A stretch of DNA of 64,000 nt from Desulforegula conservatrix Mb1Pa. GTDB taxonomy: Bacteria > Desulfobacterota > Desulfobacteria > Desulfobacterales > Desulforegulaceae. The translations under genes and the position numbers were made by a program. Below the pieces are notes generated by a model. That model saw only the letters and a program-made list of their open reading frames with translations, did no database searches and was not told where the DNA came from. Shown piece after piece: positions 35,617 through 45,300 of this stretch (its first letter is position 1; every line of letters starts with the position of its first letter). The stretch lies in contig NZ_AUEY01000003.1 of NCBI RefSeq assembly GCF_000426225.1, forward strand, positions 1-64,000, given 5' to 3'.

Positions 35617-37761
35617 ATGAAAAAGGCCATTCATAGAACAATCGTTCTTTCAGCAATAATTGCCGCTGTGATCATTTTTGTTTTTTTTGATCTCGGCCAT
35701 TATCTGACCTTTGATTATCTGAAGGAACAGCAGCATGCCCTTGACGCATATTATTCTGATAACCGAATAGCTACTGTTGTCATATATATGCTGGCTTATA
35801 TCATTGTGACAGCCTTTTCTCTTCCTGGTGCAGCGGTCATGAGCCTGGCAGGAGGCGCCTTGCTCGGATTCTGGGCAGGGGTTATTGCAGTTTCTTTTGC
35901 AAGCACCATCGGTGCGACCCTTGCTTTTCTCACATCCAGATTTCTTCTGGGAAATTACGTTCAGGCAAAATTCGGCGACAGACTTAAGGCAATAAATGAG
36001 GGAATGAAAAAAGACGGAGCTTTTTATCTTTTTTCACTCCGACTTGTTCCTGTTTTTCCTTTTTTTATTGTGAATCTTATCATGGGGCTAACTCCAATTA
36101 AGCCTATTGTTTATTATCTTGTAAGCCAGATCGGTATGTTTCCTGCTACGCTTGTCTTCATAAACGCGGGCACCAGATTAGGACAGCTTGAGTCGGCTTC
36201 GGGAATTCTTTCGCCTTCCCTGCTTTTTTCTTTCGCCCTGCTTGGTCTTTTCCCTCTCATAGCAAAAAAAAGTCTGGATTATTTTAAATCAGGAAAGATT
36301 CTTTCAAAATATCCCAAACCAAAAAAATTCGACTATAATCTTGTGGTTATAGGGGCCGGGGCTGCGGGTCTTGTTTCTTCATATATTGCAGCAACGGTTA
36401 AGGCTAAAGTGGCAATCATAGAAAAGCACAAAATGGGCGGCGACTGTCTTAATACAGGGTGCGTTCCCAGCAAGGCTTTAATCAGATCCGCCAAGATTAT
36501 TTCTTATGCTAAACGGGCCAGGGAGTTTGGCTTCAAGTCCATTCAAGCTGATTTTGATTTTTCAGAAATAATGGAAAGAATTAAGAATATAATCAGGATG
36601 ATCGAACCCCACGATTCCACAGATCGTTACACGGCCCTTGGAGTTGAATGCATAAAAGGCGAGGCAAGGATCACATCACCATACACGGTCGAGGTAAATG
36701 GCCGTGTCCTGACCACTCGAAGCATTATTATTGCCACCGGAGCCCGGCCTTTTGTCCCTGAGCTTCCAGGCCTGGAAAAAATTGAATATTTGACTTCTGA
36801 CAATATATGGAATTTGGAAAAACTTCCTGAAAGTCTTGTCGTTCTTGGGGGAGGCCCCATTGGATGCGAACTTGCCCAGAGTTTTGCCCGCCTTGGCTCA
36901 AAAGTAACCCAGATTGAGATGATGCAAAGATTCATGACAAAAGAAGACCCTGATGTATCTGAATTTATAATGCAGAAATTAGAATCAGACGGAGTGAGAA
37001 TTCTTTCGTCACACAGGGCTAAAGAGATCAGGGTTGAGGGTGATAAACAAATTCTGGTATGTGATTTTAATGGCGTTGAAATTAATATTGAATTCGACCA
37101 GCTTTTATTTGCACTTGGACGAGCCGCAAACATAAGCGGATTCGGGCTTGAAGAGCTTGGAGTGGAAATAACTCCAGCAAGAACAATAAGCACGAACAAT
37201 TTTCTCCAGACAAATTATCCGAACATTCTATGCGCCGGTGATGTTGCCGGCCCTTTCCAGTTCACTCATGTGGCCGCACACCAGGCATGGTATGCATCTG
37301 TTAATTCTCTTTTCGGATGGATAAAAAAAATCAAGGCTGATTATCGGGTCATCCCATGGGCTACATACACTGATCCTGAAGTTGCAAGAGTGGGGCTCAA
37401 TGAAGACGAGGCAAGGGTAAACGGAATTAAGTATGAGCTGACAAGGTATGGAATTGCCGACCTTGACCGGGCAATCGCCGATTCCGAAGCAAGCGGATTC
37501 ATTAAAATCCTTACAAAACCTGGGAGTGACAGAATTCTTGGAGTCACAATAGTTGGCAACCATGCGTCAGACATCATATCAGAGTATGTTTTTGCCATGA
37601 AATATGAACTCGGTCTTAATAAAATCCTTGGAGCAATTCATATTTATCCGACAATGGCAGAGGCGAATAAATATGCTGCCGGAGAATGGAAAAAAGCCCG
37701 TGCGCCAAGAACTGTTCTTGGTTTTCTTGAAAAAATACACGGATGGAGAAGGGGCGTGTAA
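35617..37761 (+). CDS. VTT/TVP38-domain and pyridine nucleotide-disulfide oxidoreductase fusion
   Basis: 714 residues in two parts. Residues 1 to about 225 form a membrane VTT (DedA/TVP38-like) domain, with GGALLGFWAGV and SLRLVPVFPFFIVN as typical segments. Residues about 238-714 are a mercuric-reductase/lipoamide-dehydrogenase-type flavoenzyme: VVIGAGAAGLVSS for FAD, redox-active disulfide CLNTGCVPSK, NAD-binding VVLGGGPIGCELAQ, LCAGDVAG, and the C-terminal HIYPTMAEANK with the His/Glu pair. The enzyme thus appears tethered to the inner membrane. AAGGA lies upstream of ATG 35617. No Hg-binding N-terminal domain or mer operon is present, so mercury is unlikely; substrate unknown. Confidence 0.9.
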   Translation: MKKAIHRTIVLSAIIAAVIIFVFFDLGHYLTFDYLKEQQHALDAYYSDNRIATVVIYMLAYIIVTAFSLPGAAVMSLAGGALLGFWAGVIAVSFASTIGATLAFLTSRFLLGNYVQAKFGDRLKAINEGMKKDGAFYLFSLRLVPVFPFFIVNLIMGLTPIKPIVYYLVSQIGMFPATLVFINAGTRLGQLESASGILSPSLLFSFALLGLFPLIAKKSLDYFKSGKILSKYPKPKKFDYNLVVIGAGAAGLVSSYIAATVKAKVAIIEKHKMGGDCLNTGCVPSKALIRSAKIISYAKRAREFGFKSIQADFDFSEIMERIKNIIRMIEPHDSTDRYTALGVECIKGEARITSPYTVEVNGRVLTTRSIIIATGARPFVPELPGLEKIEYLTSDNIWNLEKLPESLVVLGGGPIGCELAQSFARLGSKVTQIEMMQRFMTKEDPDVSEFIMQKLESDGVRILSSHRAKEIRVEGDKQILVCDFNGVEINIEFDQLLFALGRAANISGFGLEELGVEITPARTISTNNFLQTNYPNILCAGDVAGPFQFTHVAAHQAWYASVNSLFGWIKKIKADYRVIPWATYTDPEVARVGLNEDEARVNGIKYELTRYGIADLDRAIADSEASGFIKILTKPGSDRILGVTIVGNHASDIISEYVFAMKYELGLNKILGAIHIYPTMAEANKYAAGEWKKARAPRTVLGFLEKIHGWRRGV

Positions 37762-37860
37762 AAAAAGAATATTGCCAACCATTTGTTTTTATTGTAGTTG
37801 ATTTTAATTAAGATTGGTGAATATTGTTTTTTTATAAAAACCTTAATCCAAGAGGCCTTC

Positions 37861-38490
37861 ATGACAAAGTCAGGCATTTTTCTTTATTCAGCCATTTTTA
37901 CCCTTGTTTTCACGAATAATTTATTGGCGTTTAAAAAGCTGGATGACAAAGCACTTAGAAAAATCAGCGCTCAGGGCTCTGTTCAGATAGAGATTGACAA
38001 TATGCATATCACCGCTGATCTTGGCATAACAACTTATACCGACAATGACGGGACGAACGACGGTAAATCTACAACTGTTGCCGTAAGCCATGGCAGGACA
38101 GAGCAGAGTTTCAACGCCATACTCGACGGCTCTGACCGGGAAGGTCTTTTGTGCGCCGCATATGGCGACCTTGGTATTCTTGGCGACCATGCGATAAAAT
38201 CTGCCGAAGACACAAAAAGCCTTACAATAGGCATTGAAGATGAACTACCATTGCTTTCAGCAATAAACAGATTTTCAAAATCTGATACTTCTAATTCTTC
38301 TGCCAATGCAGTTCAGGGAATCCTTGTTTCCTTGCCTACGATTGAAATGAAATCATCCGGCGGCTCCCATCATATGATCTTCCAGCAGGAAGGAGCCATT
38401 AATAACAATAAAGAATTCAGTATTCATGAGATTTCAGGGCAAAGAATAACCGCAATTTTAGGCGGTAGAGTGGAAATCGCTGGCAGATAG
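37861..38490 (+). CDS. Secreted DUF6160-like protein
   Basis: 209 residues. A signal peptide (about 1-23) leads to FKKLDDKALRKISAQGSVQIEID, which resembles the N-terminus of DUF6160-type exported proteins (LxDxxLxxVxGQ followed by an acidic beta strand). The rest is predicted mostly beta and polar, without cysteine motifs. ATG 37861 is chosen since AGAGG sits just upstream and the signal peptide starts there. It follows the flavoprotein after 100 nt and ends at a strong terminator. Function unknown; related proteins are thought to be surface or outer-membrane associated. Confidence 0.65.
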   Translation: MTKSGIFLYSAIFTLVFTNNLLAFKKLDDKALRKISAQGSVQIEIDNMHITADLGITTYTDNDGTNDGKSTTVAVSHGRTEQSFNAILDGSDREGLLCAAYGDLGILGDHAIKSAEDTKSLTIGIEDELPLLSAINRFSKSDTSNSSANAVQGILVSLPTIEMKSSGGSHHMIFQQEGAINNNKEFSIHEISGQRITAILGGRVEIAGR

Positions 38491-38530
38491 ACTGTCTTTG
38501 AAGAATTTCCCCCGGTAAACTGATATTATA

Positions 38531-38570
38531 AAGGCCGGATTTCATTCAAATATGAAATCCGGCCTTTTTT
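38531..38570. terminator. Rho-independent terminator
   Basis: Perfect 15-bp stem, AAGGCCGGATTTCAT with ATGAAATCCGGCCTT, 6-nt loop TCAAAT, followed by a T-run. It ends the secreted-protein gene (stop 38490) and, being symmetrical with A-rich sequence on the other side, may also end the convergent response-regulator gene (stop 38577). Confidence 0.9.
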
Positions 38571-38576
38571 ATGCTA

Positions 38577-39041
38577 TTAAGTCGAAGCTCCTGGGTTTAT
38601 TATTTCTTCATGCGGAGTTTCTTCGAGGGTCTTTTTTAGCTCAAGAATAACATTTGCAATATCAGGACGTTTTTTAGCATATCCGGAAAGGATTTGTTCT
38701 TCCAGCTTTTTAATCTTGAATGGTTTGAGTATATAGCCTTCGATCCCAAAAGCGGCGCATTTTTTCACATCGTCCATTGTGCTTTCCGATGTCGACATGA
38801 TTATAGCGGTTTGCCTGTCTCCAAGTTTTTCCCTTATTATCTGAAGAAGATCAAGCCCTGTAATCTCAGGCATCTTGATGTCTAATAAAAGGACATCCGG
38901 TTTCCACTCCTGGTAAATCAAAAGAGCCTGCTTGCCGTCCTTGGCAAATTGCTTTTCAAAATACTGGTCAGTGATGGCCTTTTTATAAAGGCTAATGGTT
39001 GCTTCTATATCTTCGGCAACAAGAATTCTGATTTTATCCAT
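38577..39041 (-). CDS. Single-domain response regulator with short C-terminal tail
   Basis: 154 residues. Receiver domain: ILVAEDIEAT, phospho-acceptor Asp in VLLLDIKMPEITG, STSES, and Lys in ILKPFKIKK. About 30 residues follow (LELKKTLEETPHEEII), an acidic helix of no known fold. It lies 309 nt downstream of the giant kinase stop, same strand, with a repeat between, so the kinase may be its donor. No DNA-binding output is present. Confidence 0.92.
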   Translation of the reverse strand: MDKIRILVAEDIEATISLYKKAITDQYFEKQFAKDGKQALLIYQEWKPDVLLLDIKMPEITGLDLLQIIREKLGDRQTAIIMSTSESTMDDVKKCAAFGIEGYILKPFKIKKLEEQILSGYAKKRPDIANVILELKKTLEETPHEEIINPGAST

Positions 39042-39212
39042 TTTATCCTCCGCCGTTTTATATTCTTATAGAGACTATATTCTCAAAGGGGCTTGATGCA
39101 TAAGGTTTGGCAAGTTAAAAGTTTAATCAAAAAATTATAGCGGATTAACTTGTCAAAAGTCAAAAAAAGACTGATGCGCCTGATATTAATTATATAATCC
39201 ACATTCAAAATT

Positions 39213-39345
39213 GATGGTCTCGAAAAAAATCAAAAAAGGGCTTCGGCGCCATACCTGACTTGATCCGGCATTTTTATATTTTCAGATGCTTCCGTATTCG
39301 GGCCTGCACCGGAATGACGGAAATCGGACTTTGTGCGACGTTGTC
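39213..39345 (-). repeat. MITE-like dispersed repeat, copy 13
   Basis: Reverse copy flanked by AAAATTGA-type (39207-39214) and AAAGTTAA-type (39346-39353) sequences, a decayed 8-bp duplication. Its right flank overlaps the stop codon of the giant kinase gene. Confidence 0.78.
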
Positions 39346-39349
39346 AAAG

Positions 39350-42300
39350 TTAATCTTCATCCACATACTCGATTTTTACCTTTTCAATATAATCATGAGC
39401 ATTTTCCATCAGCTCTTTTACGCTTTCCATATCCCTATTTTTAAATGCTCTTTCAATATCAAGGAATATTCCTGAAAGCTCGGCAAGCTCATAATTACCA
39501 GCTGCCCCTTTAAGCCCGTGTGCGAGTCTTGCAAGATTTTCACTATCTCCTTCTTCAAGGGCTTTTTTCATATTTTCGGTTTCCCTGCGTATTTCGTCAA
39601 AGAGAGCGGGGATCAGATCCTCGAACAGCTTGTTTATTCTTGCGCTGTAACTTTCTTTTTTTCGGGCATACTCTTTTTCTTCTTTGGCATTTTCCAGGGG
39701 AGGCACTCCTATTTCATTAATGAGCGCATTACAGTCTGCCTGCCTGATTATCTGCGAGAATCGGAAAAGCACCTGTATCAGTTCTTTTTTCTTGAACGGC
39801 TTTGAAATAAAATCCGTGCATCCGGCATCAAAACACTTTTGCCTGTGTTCTGAAAAAGCATGGGCAGTCAAAGAGATTATGGGAACTTCAGCAAATCCGT
39901 TTTCTCTTTCCCATTTTCTTATTCTTTTTATCGCTTCGAAGCCGTCCACCTCAGGCATTTCCATATCCATCAGTATGATATCATACTTTCCGTTCTTGTA
40001 TTTTGAAACCGCATAACCACCATGATCGGCAAAATCAATTTCAACCGGATAAGTCTTCAAGTATGCCTTCACAACCTTTCGATTTGCCTCTATGTCTTCG
40101 GCGCATAGTATCCGCATGTATCCGATGTCAAAATTGTCAGCAGTGTTTTCCTTTTCGCTCAGAAGGCATTGTTTTGATCTGATGGCAGAGAGAATACTAT
40201 TGAGAAGCTCAGCCTTATTTACTGGCTTTGGAATATATTCTGCTATTCCCATTTCAAGAATAGCTGTTTTTGATTCAGCCTCAACGTCTGATGTAAGCAG
40301 AATAATCGCAGGAGGCGAGTCATGATGAAGTTTCATGATTTCCCATGCGGCCTGGATCCCATCCATATCCGGCATTTCCGAATCCATTAAAACAAGGTCA
40401 TAAGGAATTCCAGCCTGTCTGCCTTTGAATATTTCATTCAGGGCTTCGTTCCCGCTTTTGCTTTCATTGACTCTTGCGCCCCATCTTGAAAGATAATCTT
40501 TTAGAATAAGGCGGTTTGTTGCATTGTCATCCACCACCAGAACATGAGTTCCAAAAAGATCAGTTTGGGATATTTGGCTTCCGGGTTTAATAGAAACCGT
40601 TTTGGGAAGCGGAATAGAAAAAAAGAAGTCTGTTCCTTTACCTAATTCAGATTCCACACTTATTGTTCCGCCCATTATCTCCACAAGTTTTTTGGTGATT
40701 GAAAGGCCGAGGCCTGTGCCCCCAAATTTTCTTGTTGTCGATGAATCCGCCTGGGAAAAGCTGTCAAATACTGATTCAAGTTTGTCTTTCGGTATTCCAA
40801 TTCCAGTATCTTTAACTTTGAAAACCAACGTCTCGGATAAGGCAGCCTCTCGTTCATCCGATGAGTAATCAAATATTTCAAGAGTTACAGAACCTTCCTG
40901 TGTAAATTTGATTGCGTTACCCATCAGATTTAACAGTATCTGCCTCAATCTAGTTGGGTCTCCTATCCTGAATGGATGAATGTCTTCAGGCATATTTAAA
41001 TGCAGATCTATTCCCTTGTCATGGGCCTTCAGGGAAAGAATCCTCATGATATTTTCACACTGTTCGTTAAGATCAAACGGAATAGCTTCTATTTCAATAC
41101 GGCCTGCCTCAATCTTGGAAAAATCAAGAACATCATTGATTACGCTGAGAAGAAGTTCTCCGGAGGATTTGAATGTCTGGACATAATCCATCTGCTCAGC
41201 TGAAAGCTGTGATTCGGAAAGCAGCTCTGCCATGCCGAGGATAGCATTGAGGGGCGTTCTGATTTCGTGGCTCATGGTTGCAAGAAACTCGCTTTTGGAG
41301 CGAGTGGATGCCTCTGCCGCTTCCTTGGCTATCTTAAGCTCACTAAGCCTTTTTCTTTCTGTAATATCTTCGGTTATGCCATCAATATGTGTGATATTTC
41401 CGTCTTTGTCCTTGGCGGCCTGGGCATTTACAGAAATGGTGATAATGCTGCCATCTCTGTTATAGGCATCGAACTCAAAATCCCTGACTCTTCCAAAATT
41501 TATTATTTGCCGTATGAACTCGTCCCTGTCCGAAAGATTGACATAGATGTTTGTCGAGAAGTTTTTTAAATACTCAAAACCATCTTCAACAGACTCATAA
41601 CCAAAAATTCTGGCAAGTGCATGATTTGCTGCAAGCAGCCTGCCATCAAGGGTTGACTGAAAAATACCCTCTACAGCGTTGTCAAATATAGTGCGGTATT
41701 TTTGTTCGGCCGCCTTTAGATTTTCTTCGGCCTTTATCCTCTCGGCAATATCTCGTCCAACACCTCGAAAACCAATGGGGTTACCTTTTTTGTCTTTTAT
41801 GAGGGTAGCCACTGTTTCAAATATAGCTTTGTCACCATCTTTTTTTATAACTTGCCAGTGAAATGGCTTGCCAGGATTACCTGTTGTAAATATTCCTCCA
41901 TAGTATTCGTAAAGCCTTGGGATATCTTCGTCAGGAGTTATTTTTCTGAAGTCCAGATTATCGAATTCTTCCTTTGAATAGCCTGTCACTTTGCATACCG
42001 AAGCGTTTACAAAAACTATTTTTCCACTAAGATCTGTTTCGCAATAAGCGTCTTCCATTTCCTCAAGGATTTTTTTATATTTTGCCTCGCTCTCTTTCAG
42101 AGCCTCCTCAGCTTCTGTCCTTTCAGTGATTTCATTTTTAAGATTTTCATAAAGAGTCGCGTTCTGGATGGAAATGGCAGCCTGGGCCGTGAGGATTCCC
42201 AGAACTTCAACCCTGTCCGGAGTAAAAGCACCTGATATATGATTATTTTCAAGATAAAGAACACCGAGAATTGTTCCATGCTGAAGCAGAGGCATGCATA

Positions 42301-45300
42301 AAACTGACTGTGTCTTATTCTTTATTATGTATGGATCCCTTGCGAAAACATCGTCTGATCCTGCATTGGTGAGAATCAGGTTTTTTTTAGTACGTGCACA
42401 GTAATTGACTATCGAAATGGAGAAATCGTCCGAGTTTTCAGCCTTATAAGGCTTAAACCCATCTTTATTTTCCTCGCCCACCGATATTCTGGCTTCAACT
42501 GTCAACTCCTCATTTCTGGAAAGAAGGAGGAACCCTCTCTGGGCTCCCGCATTTTCCATTACTATTCTAAGCAGACTGCTTAAAAGCTTGCTTAAAACAA
42601 TTTCTCCGGAGATTGCCTGGGAAGCTTTCATGACAGACATCAAATCAAGGGTTTTGGAAAGATCAGGTATCTTGCAGGTATCCCCTCCATCTTCAACTGC
42701 TGAAATAACGTCGCTGATGTCGGTTATTTCCTTGATGATTTTTCTGTGTTTCTTTTCAAGATCCCTTGCCTTTGCTATCGCTCCCCATTTTGTGTAACAC
42801 CAGTGAGATCTTGCCATGCATGCAGAAGCCATTTCCTGAAGATTTTTTCCTGCATAGAATTTGGCCATGAGTTCACTTGCCATTGCTTCTTCATGGATGA
42901 ATCCATTTTCATTCGCAAGATTTACAGCTTTTTCATAAAGTCTGCCTGCTTCAGCATTATTGCCCCTGACCCTTTCAGACTCAGCCGCTATAATAAGATA
43001 TTTGTGCATATAGTTGGCAGGACAGGTTTCCGCCCATTTTTTTAGTTTCTTCTGGGTGAATCCAACCTTTTTCAGGGTTTTATTTTTTTGGGACGATGAA
43101 GAACCAGTGGTTAATGCGGCAAGTCTTATCAGGGCTCTGTAATAATAATAGACAGTGAAGATATATACTCCGGGCACAAATCGCAGATACTTTTTTGCAT
43201 TGTCTGCTTCATTAATAGCTGCTTCATAATTTTCAAAAATATAGCAGAGAATCATTTTGCTCAGACACAGAAAAAAAGAACCGAACCTGTCACTGGCCTC
43301 ATCATGGATACCAGCCATGCTCTCTTCATCGTATATTCTTCCCTGTATCATAGTCGGCGTTTTTGACCCTCCCATAAGATTCAGTATTACCTGTCTGAGC
43401 ATCTGGTTATAATTCAGAACCGTTTTTTGTTTGTACCTTGCCATCTCATCGCTATAGGTTTTCATTTCCTGCTCAAGCTTGCCAAGCTCACTGCCGCAGA
43501 AAAAAGAATGATAAGCAAAGACCCAGGCACTCAGTGCAGCAAATTCAAGATCACCTTTATCAACGCTTATCTGCATTGTTTCAAGAAGTTCGGGTATTGT
43601 GCTTTTGATATGTTCTGACCAGTGATTTGTATATGAATTGATGGCGTGCCTAACCCTTGCCTCAATTTTGGGGGTGTTGTTCTTTTTTGCCATTTTGATT
43701 GCAAGTTTGCCGAAATATGAACTTTTTTCATAAAATCCGGATGCGGCAAGCGCCATTGAATAATATGCAAACCACAGAGGCGATTCAATGGTTTTGCCTT
43801 TTTTGAGAATCATTCTGATAATTTTCATTATTAGAACAAAGGCAGCCATGTTGTGTCCTGCGATATAAAGGGCTGAGGCCGCACTTGCGCCTATTCGAAT
43901 GACTGCGCCAGACAACTGGTCTGTCATCCACGGCATTTCCAAAAGAACTTCTTCGGTTTTATTTTTTAAAGCGAATCTGGTTCTGATGAATTCGATGGAT
44001 GAATTGAAAAGATTGGGTTTCTTTGGAAAAACTACATTCAGGCGTTCAAGTATTTCATACACAGTTTTTAAGGCATCTCGAAGCATATTCCTGGCCATGA
44101 AGCCCTGGATCTTTATTTCATATATCTGAATCGCCTGGGTGATATCCTTGGCGTGCTTAATTGTATCTTCAGCAAGCAAATCCATTTCCTCAAATTCTGT
44201 GGAAAGATATGCTGCTTCTGCTCCCTCGGTATGGAGTGAAATGGAAAGTTTATAATTGTCTTCCCATATTTTTTCCCCAAGAAGCTGTATGCCTGTTTTA
44301 AAATAGCGGAGAGCATGCTCATATGAGGCTGACAGCCTGGCTTTTTTCCCTGCTGTATAATTCAGTTCGGCAAGCTTCTCTATCTCAGATTCATCCTTGA
44401 TAAGACTGCTTCCCATGTTAAGATGATTTACAATATCAAAAAGTTTTTCATCAAAACCTACGGTTTTCATATTTTTCAGAAGAGTCCTGCCTATTTTAAG
44501 GTGAAGCTCCGGCTTGTTGGCTTTTGCTATCAGGGAATAGGCTGCCTGATGTACCCTGTTGTGCATGAATTTGTACGTGATTTTGGGAGATTCTGTGTTT
44601 TCAAGATATTTATAAATGTAGTCTATCGGGTGTATAAGCCCGTCCCTCAAGGGTTCCCACATTTCATCGATTGTTTCTGCCGGACATTTTTCATTTACTA
44701 TGGACAGGGTTTTCAGTTCGAATTTGCTCCCAATGCAGGCAGCAAGTTGGAGTATCCTCTGGGCGTTTTCAGGCAGCTTCTTTATATTTGCCACCATAAG
44801 ATCAATCACATTGTCCGTAATATCCATCTGTCTGATTTTTTCAATATCCCATTTCCACGACGATTCCCGTTTGTTGTCCTGAAGAACAGATCTTGCTAAC
44901 TGATATTCTATGAGCCCTTCTTTATGGAGCGTTGTCAGAAACTGATTGAGAAAAAAAGGATTACCACGGGTTTTTTCAAAACACAGGTCAGAAAGAGGTC
45001 TCGCAGCATCGTCAGTGCATTTCAGGGTTTCAGCCACAAGCTTGTTTGTGTTTGAGCGGCTTAATGAACCAAGATGCAGTGAATTTATACCGATTCCCTT
45101 TTTTTCCAGATTTTCCACAGCCTGCATGAAGGGGTCTGCCGCGAAAACCTCGTTATTCCTGAAGGCGCAGATAATGAGAATATGGCTGGCATCAGAACTT
45201 GTCATGAGAAGTTCGATCATTTTTATTGATGGCAGGTCAGCCCACTGAATATCGTCGAGAAAAATAACACATGGGTGATTATCAGATGCAAATGTCAGGA

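Noticed and set aside
35617-37761. Mercury resistance (merA)
   Set aside because: No heavy-metal-binding N-terminal domain, no vicinal C-terminal Cys pair and no mer genes; the fused membrane domain is of VTT type.
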